A stretch of DNA of 64,000 nucleotides, from the NCBI RefSeq assembly GCF_022568835.1, contig NZ_JAKZHV010000002.1:372001-436000 (forward strand). The letters run 5' to 3'. The translations under genes and the position numbers were made by a program. Below the pieces are notes generated by a model. It worked only from the letters and a program-made list of their open reading frames with translations. It searched no databases and was not told the origin of the DNA. Positions within the stretch are counted from its first letter, which is position 1, and each line of letters begins with the position of its first letter. This stretch comes from Arsenicicoccus piscis (GTDB lineage Bacteria; Actinomycetota; Actinomycetes; Actinomycetales; Dermatophilaceae). Of the stretch, positions 31,101 through 39,704 are shown piece after piece.

Positions 31101-32028
31101 GGAGCACCTCGGTGCTCGGCAGCTCGAGGGCCGTGAGGGCGTCGGCGGCGTCGCGGATCTCGCGCTCGCCCGAGCAGAACACCAGGATGTCCTGGCCGCC
31201 GCCGTCACCGACGCCTGCCTCGGTCCACAGCTCCTCGACCGCCTCGACGATGCCGGTCACCTGGTCGACGGGCTCGGGCGCGACGTCCGGGCCGCGGTCC
31301 CGCTCCAGCGGCCGGTAGCGCACCTCGACCGGGTAGGTGCGACCCGACACCTCGACGATCGGCGCCGGCGTGCCGTCGGGTGCGGCGAAGTGGCGGGCGA
31401 ACCGCTCGGGGTCGATCGTCGCGGAGGTGATGATCACCTTGAGGTCCGGCCGCCGCGGGAGGAGCTGCTTGAGGTAGCCGAGGATGAAGTCGATGTTGAG
31501 GCTGCGCTCGTGGGCCTCGTCGATGATGATCGTGTCGTAGCGGCGCAGGTCCCGGTCGCGCGCCATCTCGGTCAGCAGGATGCCGTCGGTCATCACCTTG
31601 ATCAGCGAGTCCCTCGACGAGTGGTCGGTGAACCTCACCTGGTAGCCCACGACCCCACCGAGCTCGACGTCCAGCTCCTCGGCGATCCGCTCGGCGACCG
31701 AGCGCGCGGCGATCCGGCGTGGCTGGGTGTGGCCGATCAGGCCGTGCACCCCGCGGCCCAGCTCGAGCGCGATCTTGGGCAGCTGGGTGGTCTTGCCCGA
31801 GCCCGTCTCCCCCGCGACGATGACGACCTGGTGGTCACGGATGGCGGCGGCGATGTCCTCGCGCCGCTCGACGACGGGCAGCTCGGGCGGGTAGTGCAGC
31901 TCGGGGACGGACGCCGCCCGCAGCTCCACCTGCTCCGGCGTCAGCGGACGCGGACCGCGTGGACCGGACCGCGACCGGCCCCCGCGCCGGGAGCGGGCGC
32001 GGGCAGGCGAGGTCGAGCGTTCAGGCAC
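28144..32028 (-). CDS. hrpA: ATP-dependent RNA helicase HrpA (DEAH box)
   Basis: HrpA is a large DEAH-box RNA helicase linked to mRNA processing and, in Escherichia coli, to rescue of stalled ribosomes. The 1294-residue protein matches E. coli HrpA in length, with motif I GETGSGKTTQ at about 75, motif II DEAHER near 171, motif III SATID, motif VI QRSGRCGR, and the C-terminal DUF3418 region. GTG 32028 is chosen because TATCCT ends six nt upstream, making a leaderless start; an ORF extension of 23 codons lies upstream of that promoter. The residues just after the start are Arg-rich. The downstream small gene overlaps its stop. Confidence 0.95.
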   Translation of the reverse strand: MPERSTSPARARSRRGGRSRSGPRGPRPLTPEQVELRAASVPELHYPPELPVVERREDIAAAIRDHQVVIVAGETGSGKTTQLPKIALELGRGVHGLIGHTQPRRIAARSVAERIAEELDVELGGVVGYQVRFTDHSSRDSLIKVMTDGILLTEMARDRDLRRYDTIIIDEAHERSLNIDFILGYLKQLLPRRPDLKVIITSATIDPERFARHFAAPDGTPAPIVEVSGRTYPVEVRYRPLERDRGPDVAPEPVDQVTGIVEAVEELWTEAGVGDGGGQDILVFCSGEREIRDAADALTALELPSTEVLPLYARLSAAEQHRVFSRHRGRRIVLSTNVAETSLTVPGIRYVVDTGVARISRYSQRTKVQRLPIEPISQASALQRSGRCGRVADGIAIRLYSEEDFAARPAFTDPEILRTNLASVILQMTSLGLGDIARFPFVEPPDSRQIADGMRLLEELEAISPAEPDPRRRLTPIGRRIAALPLDPRLARMVIEADRQECLREVLIIAAALSIQDLRERPADKQAQADQQHARFKDEHSDFITWLNLWNYLRDQQKALSGSAFRRMCKNEYLHYLRIREWQDLHSQLKQVCKQLGLEPNKQHAQPDAVHQALASGLLSHIGLRDAERRDYQGARGARFAIQPGSVLLRQQPEWVMAGELVETTRLWARTVAKVDPAWLERLGAHLVKRQYSEPHWERKRASAVALERVTLYGVPLVAGRRVGYGTVDPAGARDIFIRSALVEGDWDTRHPFFVANRRLLDEIAELEERARRRDIVVGDEELYAFYDARIPAEVVSGAHFDSWWKRARREQPDLLTMTEADVVAEGADTAVSDDFPPTWRQGDLELSLTYQFRPGADADGVTVHVPVEVLNRVRADGFDWQVPGLREELATALIRALPKGTRRNFVPAPDHARTALAAVDQASGRPLVAELARVLEQRTRVAVPATDWDVTRVPDHLRMTFRVEDARGQVVAEGKDLDALRRTAAPTVRRTMARAAASIERTGLTTWGDLELPRTFEQQVAGRTVVGYPALVDRGESVAVQVLATRRDADVATRLGVRRLLLLNVAPPWKRVLAVLSNQQKVALGHNPHGSVPALLDDCLAAAVDSIAAEGAGGAAEVRDPVAFEEVLRRVRQLASARVIEVIERVEPILVAARTARLAIEALRGPTVAALRADLERQLDGLIHPGFVAEVGAARLPAVLRYVKGIALRCEKAPADLRRDDERSAVVATVEREHRTFLAALPPARVDDPDVVEIRWMIEELRVSLFAQSLGTAHPVSEQRIYKAMDAAEARST

Positions 32029-32034
32029 CCGAGC

Positions 32035-32040
32035 AGGATA
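32035..32040 (-). promoter_or_regulatory. Leaderless -10 element of hrpA
   Basis: On the minus strand TATCCT is followed after six bases (GCTCGG) by the GTG start, so transcription should begin at or next to the start codon. Confidence 0.6.
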
Positions 32041-32090
32041 CGTGGTCGCGCCCGCGCTCCCACCGGGTCGCCTCGCGGCCTCGGCCGCCC

Positions 32091-32139
32091 TCAGCACCCG
32101 TGGAGCTCAGCACCTGTGATGGTCAGCACCCCGTGATGC
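32091..32139. repeat. 16-bp triplicate carrying stop codons at the end of the membrane-protein gene
   Basis: TCAGCACC begins at 32091, 32107 and 32123, an exact 16-bp period with most of each unit conserved. Read on the minus strand each unit contributes TGA. The copy at 32123 is the true stop, and the others close the two remaining frames. Confidence 0.75.
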
Positions 32140-34195
32140 GGTAGACCGTGACGCTCCCCTCGCGACCGATGGGGATCAGGCCCGGCACCCCGGTCAGGCG
32201 CCCGAGGTCGTGCAGGCCGGCAAAGCTGACGGCGTTGTTGTGGCCCGGCCAGATGCGGTGGCTGTCATCGACGACGTAGCCGATGTTGAGCCGTCGGGCC
32301 GCGGCGCACACCGCGGGGTCGGTGCCGAGGTGCTGGAGCCCGAGGACGAGGAGCATCCGGTCGGGGTCCAGCACGCCGACGAAGTGGTTGACGGCGTTCG
32401 GCCGGTCGCTGTAGAGCCCGGCGAACATCGCGCCACCGAACGGGTCGCCGAGGACCCCCTGCCGACCGGCCGGCGTCGCGTCGGCGGCGGTCGCGGGGCC
32501 GAGCGTGCACGTCGGCATAGAGCCGCAGCTCGGCGGGTGACACCAGCTCGCTGTCGTAGCCCACCCGCGAGTAGTTCTGCGCCACGACCCGCAGGGCCGA
32601 GTGGCTGTCGAAGGGGGCCCGCGCGGCGAGCGCCACGAGCAGCACCACCAGCACCGGGGCCCAACGCCGGACGGCAGGGCCGCCCGACCCGCGTCCACGG
32701 GTGGCCAGCCGGGCCAGGACCCCCGAGCGGGCCACGAGGTCTACCAGACCCTCGACGGCGACGGCCGTCAGCAGCAGCGCGGTGAGGGCGAGGACGGGCG
32801 GGAAGCGGTACGCGTCGCGGTACCACATCCCCGTGAGCACCGCCGCCGGCAGCCCGGCCGTTGAGCCGGCCAGGACGAACTGGACGCCGGTGAGGACGTG
32901 CGCCACGACCAGCCAGCGGTGCCGCCGGATGACCAGCGCCCGCGCCGCGCCGGCGAGGGCGAGGACGCCCAGCACGAGCAGGCCCGGGCTGAGCGGGGTC
33001 GCGAGCGTCAGCGCCCGCCAGAGCGCTCCGCCGAAGGTCTGGGTGTTGCGCGAGCCGGCGGCCGCGACCGAGGCACCCACCCGCAGCAGCACGACCAGGC
33101 CGACGACCCCCACGACCCCGAGGAGCGCCCAGCCCACGACGACGACCGTGCGCCCGCGCCGCGAGGCCCGCCAGGCCCGCACGCTGAGCCGCCCGAGCAC
33201 CGCGAGCAGCAGCGGCCCGAGGACGACGACGGCGTTGAGCGCCACCGACGGATGGGCGAAGACGATCGCGAACACGCCGAGCGCCAGCACGATCGCGATG
33301 CCGACGACTCCCCCGGTGCCTGGCCGTCGCTCGCCCGCGATCCGGGCAGAGCCGGCCAGCGCGGCGGCCACCAGCCCCGGCAGCAGGGTCAGCCCCATGA
33401 CGTTGGGCCACAGCGCGCCGAAGGAGAGCAGCAGGTAGGGCATCGACACGACGACCGGCGCGAGCAGCGCCACCGCCCACAGTGCGGCGGCCGACCGCGG
33501 CACGAGGGCGCGCACCGCCGCCAGCAGGCCGAGGGGCCACACCAGCGCGGCCAGGGCGAGCACCACGACGTTGGTGGTCACGACCAGGAACTGACCGCTC
33601 AGCTGGGTGGCCAGGGCGACGAAACCGTGGAAGCCCACCGGGTAGAACCCGCGAGAGCCGGGTGAGCTCGTCGCGAACACCGTGTCCCACGAGGCGGATC
33701 CGGAGGTCAGCACCCGCCAGATGGCGGTGTAGTGGAAGGGCGAGTCGTTGGACTGCTGCGGTCGCCAGGGCTCGCCGATCGCCAGCATGATCGGCACCGC
33801 GGTGGCGACGACGGAGACGGTCGCCGCGAGCGCGACGGCGGCGCCACGACCCCACCGCGGGGGCCCGGTCCAGGCCGACGCTCCGGTCGCCGCACCAGCT
33901 CGAGCCCTGGCGCGGCGGGCCGACAGCGACCCGACGAGCCGCTGGAGGGCCAGGGTGCCGGCCAGCACGACGAGCAGCACCGCCAGGCACGGCAGCACCG
34001 ACCAGCGGGGACGCCGAGCACGGCGCAGGCCGCCTGGGCGAGAGCGATGGTGCCGAGGCTGAGCAGCGGCGCGGACGCGACCAGGACCAGCCCACGCAGC
34101 CGGGCGGCCCGACCGATAAGCAGGCCGGGGAGCCAGAGCAGCGCGACGACGACGAGAGCCGCGGGTGACGCCTGCAGCCAGGACGTCGTCAGCAT
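32123..34195 (-). pseudogene. Large polytopic membrane protein (DUF6541-like), two frameshifts
   Basis: Three consecutive frames together encode one protein of about 690 residues. The start (ATG 34195, preceded by AGGGGAG) reads to LGVPAG, then the frame changes near 34005, where one C appears to be missing in the run before GCTGG. A second change near 32510 joins ELRLYADV to TLGPATAADATPAG and runs to the end. There are about 12-14 membrane helices and an extracytoplasmic C-terminal domain, with the pattern of actinobacterial DUF6541-type membrane proteins; the function is unknown. All three parts keep a conserved appearance, so recent mutation or sequencing error are both possible. Confidence 0.7.
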
Positions 34196-34205
34196 GGGTG
34201 CTCCC

Positions 34206-34874
34206 CTAGGCGGTGCGGGTGACCTTGACGGCGGCCCGGTCGGCCGCCTTCTGCTCCGGCGAGCGCGGGTCGTCGTCGACCCCGCACAGGCCACCACAGC
34301 CGCCGCACCCGCCACCACCACCACCGCCGCAGCCGCCCCCGCCCGCCTCGGCGGGCTGGGCGTGGGCGGCGTCGAGGTCGGACTGCACCGCCAGGGCGTA
34401 CTGCTCGGCCAGGGCGGCGGCGGTCGTCGTGACGCCTCGGGTCAGCTGGTCGAGGTCGGCGCCCGCGGCGGCGAGCGCCGGCAGCGCGAGGTTGTCCACG
34501 CTCGCGAGGTGGCTGCGGACGGTCACCCGCAGGGCCTGCACGTCGCCGGCCAGCAGGACGATCTCGCCGGGGGTGTTGACCGCGTCGACGAGACCGGCGA
34601 TCACCCGGTGGGTCGCGACGAGGGCCTGGGCGAGGAGCTCGGCGCCCGGGGCCTTCGCCAGCTCCGGCAGCACCAGCTGCTCGAGCGCCACCAGGTGGGG
34701 CACGAGCTGGAACTGCGACCAGGAGCAGAGCGACCCGTGCGCCTCGCCGAAGCCGACGGGGTCCGCAGCACCGATCGCCGCCAGCACGCCGTCGCAGTAC
34801 TCGTCGAGACCGGCGACGAGCTCGCGGTCGCGGTCGGGCAGGGCTGCGGTAGGGGTGGGGTCTGCGGTGCTCAC
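34206..34874 (-). CDS. Helical, weakly hemerythrin-like protein with Gly/Cys tail
   Basis: The first 170 residues form an all-helical domain with PHLVALEQLVLPEL (about 59-72) and SHLASVDNLALPAL further on, which resemble the HxxxEE-P repeats of HHE domains but lack several metal ligands. The C-terminal part has a striking tail of Gly with four Cys (GGCGGCGGLCG and an upstream GGGGC) followed by a charged end. The Cys cluster could bind metal. GTG 34874 follows GGAGA. It sits just upstream of the large membrane protein on the same strand, with 10 bp between the genes, so they may be cotranscribed. The family call is uncertain. Confidence 0.5.
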   Translation of the reverse strand: MSTADPTPTAALPDRDRELVAGLDEYCDGVLAAIGAADPVGFGEAHGSLCSWSQFQLVPHLVALEQLVLPELAKAPGAELLAQALVATHRVIAGLVDAVNTPGEIVLLAGDVQALRVTVRSHLASVDNLALPALAAAGADLDQLTRGVTTTAAALAEQYALAVQSDLDAAHAQPAEAGGGGCGGGGGGGCGGCGGLCGVDDDPRSPEQKAADRAAVKVTRTA

Positions 34875-35065
34875 GAACGGTCTCCTCGACGGGTGGGGCC
34901 ACGGTCGGCGACCTGGGACGGACGACGGCTCGTCCTCGGGGGCGGCGACCGGATCGGTCTGCCTCGACGATAGTCGCCCCCGCTGACAGACCCTCACCCC
35001 ACCCACGGTGCGAGCACTCCGGGCACCCCCTTCCCGGGCGGGCCGTGACCCCCCGAGGAGTCGGG

Positions 35066-35071
35066 TATCGT
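35066..35071 (+). promoter_or_regulatory. Leaderless -10 element of the alpha/beta hydrolase
   Basis: TATCGT lies eight bases before the GTG start at 35080. No ribosome-binding site is present between them. Confidence 0.5.
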
Positions 35072-35079
35072 TCCCGCTC

Positions 35080-35937
35080 GTGATTGACGTCTACCGGTCA
35101 GCGACGGGGCGCGACGAGATTGCGTCCTGGTGCACCCGGACCCTGGACGCGTGGGAGGTCCCGCACACCCGGGATCTGCATGAGGTGCATCCGGTGCTCG
35201 GGGACGCGGTGGCCACCCACGTCGTCAAGATCGGCGAGGGCACCCCGGACGTCGTCGTCGTCCCCGGCACCAACTTCTGTGCGGCCAGCTCGCTCGCCCT
35301 CGCCGAGGCCGCGGCCAGGCACGGCACGGCCTGGGTCGTCGACGTGCCCGGCCAGCCCGGGCTGTCCAGCCCGCTGCGCTCGCGACGCGACACGACCGCG
35401 TGGTACGGCTCCTGGCTCTCCGCCCTGCTCGACGACACCGGGGCGAGCGACCTCACCCTGCTCGGCTACTCCGTCGGCGGCGCGATCGCACTGACCGCCG
35501 AGTCCCCGGTCGTGACCCGCCGGCTCCTCGTCGCCCCGGGAGGCATCGTCCCCATCCGGCCGAGCGCCCGGGTGACGGCCGACGCGACCCGGTGGGTCAT
35601 GCACGCCACCGCGGCCAGCAGCCTCGGGGTGCTGCGGCACATGATGGCCGGCACCGAGCGACCGCCGCAGTGGGCCGTCGAGTGGATGACCATCGTCGGG
35701 CGCGCGTGCAAGTCCTCGTTCTCCCCCAAGGCGCTCCCGCAGCACTACCTCGACCGGCTCGCCGGCACCCCCCTCGTGGTCGCCGTCGGCGAGCAGGACA
35801 CCTTCGTGCCGCCGTCGGCCCTCGCCGCGAGCGCCAAGCGCCGTCTCGGCGTCGACGTGTCGACCATCGCCGGGGTCGGTCACCTGGTGCCGGACGACCG
35901 CTGGGCGGCGGTCGTCGACGACCTGTTCCTCGCCTGA
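35080..35937 (+). CDS. Alpha/beta hydrolase
   Basis: A 285-residue alpha/beta-fold hydrolase with the nucleophile elbow GYSVGGA (Ser about 131), a candidate acid in GEQDTF and the catalytic His in GVGHLVP near the C-terminus, so the triad is complete. The oxyanion-side strand reads VVVVPGTNF. The substrate is not predictable; lipid or ester hydrolysis is typical. GTG 35080 is preferred because of the leaderless promoter and because upstream in-frame codons are basic and atypical. An acyl-CoA-synthetase-like pseudoenzyme follows 93 bp downstream with its own promoter. Confidence 0.85.
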   Translation: MIDVYRSATGRDEIASWCTRTLDAWEVPHTRDLHEVHPVLGDAVATHVVKIGEGTPDVVVVPGTNFCAASSLALAEAAARHGTAWVVDVPGQPGLSSPLRSRRDTTAWYGSWLSALLDDTGASDLTLLGYSVGGAIALTAESPVVTRRLLVAPGGIVPIRPSARVTADATRWVMHATAASSLGVLRHMMAGTERPPQWAVEWMTIVGRACKSSFSPKALPQHYLDRLAGTPLVVAVGEQDTFVPPSALAASAKRRLGVDVSTIAGVGHLVPDDRWAAVVDDLFLA

Positions 35938-36016
35938 CGGCGGGCCTCTTCCTCATTGACGACGGGCCGGTGTCCCGCCCGGGCCGCCGGGCACGCAGCG
36001 TGACCATCGGTCGCGT

Positions 36017-36022
36017 TAGTCT
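36017..36022 (+). promoter_or_regulatory. Leaderless -10 element of the AMP-binding-like gene
   Basis: TAGTCT is followed after eight bases by ATG 36031, with no ribosome-binding site between them. Confidence 0.5.
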
Positions 36023-36030
36023 TCCCTACG

Positions 36031-37779
36031 ATGTCCGCCCACCTCGTCCAACTGCTCTTCGCCCGGGCCGAGCAACGCCCGGAGTCGGTCGCGCTCCGTC
36101 ATCAGGTCGGCGGCCGGTGGGTGGAGCAGACCTACGCCGAGATGGCCGCGCAGGTGCGACACGTCGCGCACGGCCTCATCACCGAAGGCGTGGAGCCCGG
36201 GGACGCCGCCGTCATCATGGCGAGCAACCGGCCGGAGTGGCTCGTGGCGTTCTACGCGGTCCTCGCTGTCGGAGCCGTCGCGGTGCCGCTCGACCCGCAC
36301 GGCGCCACGGAGGAGATCGGGACGATCTTTCGCGAGACCGAGGCGCGGGTCGCGTTCGTCTCGGGCGACGCGGCGCTGCGCCACCTGCGGATCCTCTCCG
36401 GCCGGCTGCCGTCGGTGCGGCTCGTCGTGTCGTTCGACCAGCTGGGCCAGCCCCGCCGGGTCGGCGGGGTGGACGGCTACGACGAGCTGCCGCTCACCCG
36501 CTGGCTGCAGGTCCCGTTCGACCTGGCCACCGCGGCCGAGGCCCGCCGCCGCTCGGAGCACTGGTCGCCGGACGACGTCGCGCTGCTGCTCTACGCCCAG
36601 GACAGCACGGGCTACATGCGCGGGGTGGTCCAGTCGCACCGCAACGTCCAGCACCCCATCGACGCGCTGATCGACTCGTTCGACCCCGGTCCCCCGGTGC
36701 GCTCGCTCACGATGCTCCCGCTGTCCCAGCCGATCGAGCTGTCGACCTGCCTGCTCACCCTCACCCTCCACGGGCAGGTCACCATCCTCGACGGCGTAGA
36801 CCGTGCCGCGGCCATGCTCGAGCAGGTCCGTCCCGACATCCTCGTCACGAGCAGCCTGGTGATGCAGCAGGTGCTCACGGCGCTCGGCCTCGCCGGCAGC
36901 GGCCGCGCGGGCACCCCAGCCGGTCTGCTCGGGAGGGCCCGCACGCTGGCCGTGGACCGGCGCCAGCAGGCCCGGCTGCGCGACCGCCTCGGCGGCCCCA
37001 AGCGCCTGTGCCTGGTGCTCGGCAGCGAGCTCGCGCCGGAGGTCGTCGACTTCCTCACGACGATCGGGATGCGCCCGTTCGTCGTCTGGGGCCGGCCCGA
37101 GACCGGCTTCGTGGTCACCGCCAACACGCCGTGGGCCTCCAGCCCGGGCTCGGTCGGGCGGCCGATCGCCCGCACCGAGGTGGTCCTGGACGAGAGCTCG
37201 CAGGTCCTGGTGCGCGGGCCGGGTGTCATGCGGGGCTACTACGGGCGCACCCGCGAGACCCAGCAGGCGCTGCGCGACGGCTGGCTGCACACCGGGCAGA
37301 CCGGTCGGCTGGACGACCAGGGCTTCCTGCACCTCACCTCACGGATGAACGACGTGATCGTCACGGTCCGGCTGGCCTACGTCTCCCCGCGTCCGCTGGA
37401 GGCCTCCGTCGAGGCGGGGGCCCTCGTCGCGGAGGCGGTCGTCATCGGCGACGACCGACCGCACCTCACCGTGCTGATCCGACCCGACCTCGCGGCGCTG
37501 CGCGAGGCGTTGCCGGAGCTCGCCGAGGTCCCGGAGGACGCGCTCGTCGACGACGACCGGGTGGTGCGTCTCGTCGGCGACCACGTCCGTGCGCTCGGCG
37601 TCGACATGCCGGACGACCGGCGGATCCGCGCCTTCCGCCTGGTGGCGGGGACGCTCGGCGGCCCGTCCACGACCATGGCCGGGCTCGGCATGACTCGCCG
37701 ACAGCGCGCCGAGCAGGACCACGCGGACCTCATCGAGGAGATGTACGCCGGTCTCGAGGTGCGCCGCCCCGGTCCGTGA
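36031..37779 (+). CDS. AMP-binding (acyl-CoA synthetase-like) protein, probably catalytically inactive
   Basis: The 582-residue protein has the full adenylate-forming fold of the long-chain acyl-CoA synthetase group, but its key motifs are altered. The phosphate loop, normally YTSGTTGxPKG, reads YAQDSTGYMRG (about 188). The conserved TGD reads HTGQTGRLDD (about 421), losing the ribose-binding Asp. The hinge loop with SGGKN is VTVRLAYVS, and the C-terminal catalytic Lys is absent (GLGMTRRQRAEQ). The order of domains and the EVLVRGPxVMKGYY-like segment are kept. It is best read as a pseudoenzyme, perhaps regulatory or acyl-binding. Confidence 0.8.
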   Translation: MSAHLVQLLFARAEQRPESVALRHQVGGRWVEQTYAEMAAQVRHVAHGLITEGVEPGDAAVIMASNRPEWLVAFYAVLAVGAVAVPLDPHGATEEIGTIFRETEARVAFVSGDAALRHLRILSGRLPSVRLVVSFDQLGQPRRVGGVDGYDELPLTRWLQVPFDLATAAEARRRSEHWSPDDVALLLYAQDSTGYMRGVVQSHRNVQHPIDALIDSFDPGPPVRSLTMLPLSQPIELSTCLLTLTLHGQVTILDGVDRAAAMLEQVRPDILVTSSLVMQQVLTALGLAGSGRAGTPAGLLGRARTLAVDRRQQARLRDRLGGPKRLCLVLGSELAPEVVDFLTTIGMRPFVVWGRPETGFVVTANTPWASSPGSVGRPIARTEVVLDESSQVLVRGPGVMRGYYGRTRETQQALRDGWLHTGQTGRLDDQGFLHLTSRMNDVIVTVRLAYVSPRPLEASVEAGALVAEAVVIGDDRPHLTVLIRPDLAALREALPELAEVPEDALVDDDRVVRLVGDHVRALGVDMPDDRRIRAFRLVAGTLGGPSTTMAGLGMTRRQRAEQDHADLIEEMYAGLEVRRPGP

Positions 37780-37797
37780 CGGGGCTCGCACGCCCCA

Positions 37798-38535
37798 TCA
37801 CCAGCGCGCGCGGGTCGTCTCGGTCGGGCCGTCCAGCTCGGTGAACCCCGCATCGATGATGTGCACCGGGGCGTCCTCCCAGTCCGCCCACTCCTGTCGC
37901 GTCGGGCGGATCACCTTGAGCCGGAAGCCATCTCGCTGCCACGCGCTGGCCAGATCGGGCGAATCCCGTTGCAGCGCGCGGTAGGCGCGCTGCGCGGCGT
38001 GGGCGCACTGGGCGGCGGCCTTGCCGCTCGTCATGTCGACGAGCGGGCTGATCGCGACCGTCACGAGGACCGGGTCCTCGACCGAGCTCGGTTGATCCGC
38101 AGGGTAGCTCGTGCCCGACACCTGCAGCGTGTCGATCTCCGGCGGGAGCGGGCGCACCGGACCGGGCACGAACGCGCGGGCCTGCGCGGGCCCCTCGCCC
38201 ACCGTCACTCCGGGCACGGACTGGGCCTTGTCCCAACGGATTCCGCGCGCGCGTCGCACCAGCTTGCGGATGTGCATCCCCTCCCAGGCGGCTACCGCAC
38301 CAGCCCACTCACCGTCCACCGCGCGTGGGTCTGCCAGCAGCTCCAGGACCGCGCGGGCGGTGACCTCGCACACCGACATCTCTTGCGGCAGAGCGGACTT
38401 GTCGTAGCGCACGGCGATCTGCATCGCCCACGGCACGGCCGCATCTGGCTGCTGCTCCGCGTCCGCCTGCTGCTGCTCCACCTCCGGCTCCACGTCCGAC
38501 TCCTGCGCAGCGGGACTGCGCGTCGGCTCGGTCAC
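37798..38535 (-). CDS. Pth2-type peptidyl-tRNA hydrolase domain protein
   Basis: The 245-residue protein carries at about 166-181 the Pth2 active-site motif DMTSGKAAAQCAHAAQ (compare M-S-x-G-K-x-A-A-Q-x-x-H-A), followed by the conserved C-terminal strands VHIIDAGFTEL. Pth2 enzymes recycle peptidyl-tRNA in archaea and eukaryotes, and divergent versions occur in actinobacteria. The first 35 residues are Gln/Glu/Asp-rich and disordered, followed by an extra N-terminal domain of unknown function (36-150). GTG 38535 overlaps the Nudix gene stop by 4 nt, so the two are coupled. Confidence 0.8.
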   Translation of the reverse strand: MTEPTRSPAAQESDVEPEVEQQQADAEQQPDAAVPWAMQIAVRYDKSALPQEMSVCEVTARAVLELLADPRAVDGEWAGAVAAWEGMHIRKLVRRARGIRWDKAQSVPGVTVGEGPAQARAFVPGPVRPLPPEIDTLQVSGTSYPADQPSSVEDPVLVTVAISPLVDMTSGKAAAQCAHAAQRAYRALQRDSPDLASAWQRDGFRLKVIRPTRQEWADWEDAPVHIIDAGFTELDGPTETTRARW

Positions 38536-39230
38536 GAGCCCGGTCGCATGACGGGTGGGTGCAGCCGCAGCTGGTCGCCGGCTCGATAGATCATGGCCGG
38601 GCGCCCACCACCGCGGGTCGTGCGCTGCCCGGACTCGACGAGGAAGCCGGGGACGCCGGTGACCTTGCGGTGGAAGTTGCGTGGGTCGAGGCGCACGCCC
38701 CACACGCGCTCGTAGACCTGGCGCAGCTCCGCGACGGTGAACTCGGGGTCGCAGAAGCTGGTCGCGAGGTTGGTGTACTCGAGCTTGGCGCGGCACCGCT
38801 CGACGCCGTCGCGCAGGATCTCGCCGTGGTCGAACGCGAGGGTGCTCGGGTCCACGCTGTCGACCGGCACCCACTCGGCGGACGCGACGTCGACCCCGGC
38901 GACGGGCATCGGCAGGTCCGCACCGAACGCGAGCCAGGCCACGGTGACGACGCGCATGCGCTCGTCCCGACCCGGGGTGCCGTAGGTGCGCAGCTGCTCG
39001 AGCACGACGTGGTGCGGCTCGACCCCGGCCTCCTCGCGCAGCTCGCGATAGGCCGCGTCCTCGAGGTCCTCGCCGGCCTCGACGAAGCCACCGGGCAGGG
39101 CCAGGCGCCCGCGATAGGGGTCCTCGCTGCGGCGCACGAGCAGGACCTCCCAGATGCCCTCGTGCATGGTGAAGACGACGAGGTCGGTCGTCACGCCGAA
39201 GGCGGTGGGCGACGTCGGCGGCCGGCTCAC
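38532..39230 (-). CDS. Nudix hydrolase with NrtR-like winged helix
   Basis: A 232-residue protein with an intact Nudix box (G-x5-E-x7-REUxEExGU; GGFVEAGED then RELREEAGV, about 41-65), so hydrolysis of a nucleoside diphosphate-X is possible. The C-terminal region (LRQVYERVWGVRLDPRNFHR, then GVPGFLVESG) matches the winged-helix domain of NrtR-type regulators, which in known cases sense ADP-ribose and control NAD metabolism. An intact Nudix box could mean that it is still an enzyme. Start and stop overlap neighbours by 4 nt within a three-gene operon with the YkvA-like and Pth2 genes. Confidence 0.82.
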   Translation of the reverse strand: MSRPPTSPTAFGVTTDLVVFTMHEGIWEVLLVRRSEDPYRGRLALPGGFVEAGEDLEDAAYRELREEAGVEPHHVVLEQLRTYGTPGRDERMRVVTVAWLAFGADLPMPVAGVDVASAEWVPVDSVDPSTLAFDHGEILRDGVERCRAKLEYTNLATSFCDPEFTVAELRQVYERVWGVRLDPRNFHRKVTGVPGFLVESGQRTTRGGGRPAMIYRAGDQLRLHPPVMRPGS

Positions 39231-39697
39231 GGAGCTCGGCGCAGCAGCACGCGCACCGCGGCGCTGACGACCCGGTCGTCGTCGTCCAGGCCGTCGCCGG
39301 GAGGCGTGCCGTCCGGGACGGCGTCGTCGATGGTGACCAGGTAGATGATCGCTCCGCAGAGGACCGCGCGCTCCTCGCGGTCGAAGTGGGCCCACCCGGC
39401 CACCAGCGCGCGCAGGTCGTTGGCCAGGGTGATCGACCGGGCCTCGGCGGCGTGGCCCTCGAGGTGCCGGTCGAGCCGATCGAGCCAGCGGGCGAGCTCG
39501 GACTCGTCGAGCGGTGTGCAGTGCCCGCCGAGGGACCACCACAGGTCACCGACCTCGTGCTGGAACCGGGCGAGGGGTCCGCCCGGCTCGACGTCGATCA
39601 CGTCGACGACGGCATCGACGGCATGGACGCCATCGGTGCCGATCGGGAGGCCGCTGCGCCCATGGTCTCGAGGCGTGGCGGGTGGTGTGTTCGTCAC
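39227..39697 (-). CDS. Small YkvA/DUF1232-like protein
   Basis: A 156-residue protein that heads the Nudix-Pth2 operon. Its C-terminal part reads AIIYLVTIDDAVPDGTPPGD followed by DDDDRVV, which recalls the DUF1232 pattern (Y-L-x-x-x-D-x-x-P-D ... L-D-D) without clear membrane helices. The earlier part is helical with WLDRLDRHLEGHAAEAR. GTG 39697 is preferred to the GTG at 39706 because the latter overlaps the -10 element TAAGGT. Function unknown. Confidence 0.6.
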   Translation of the reverse strand: MTNTPPATPRDHGRSGLPIGTDGVHAVDAVVDVIDVEPGGPLARFQHEVGDLWWSLGGHCTPLDESELARWLDRLDRHLEGHAAEARSITLANDLRALVAGWAHFDREERAVLCGAIIYLVTIDDAVPDGTPPGDGLDDDDRVVSAAVRVLLRRAP

Positions 39698-39704
39698 GCG
39701 TTGC

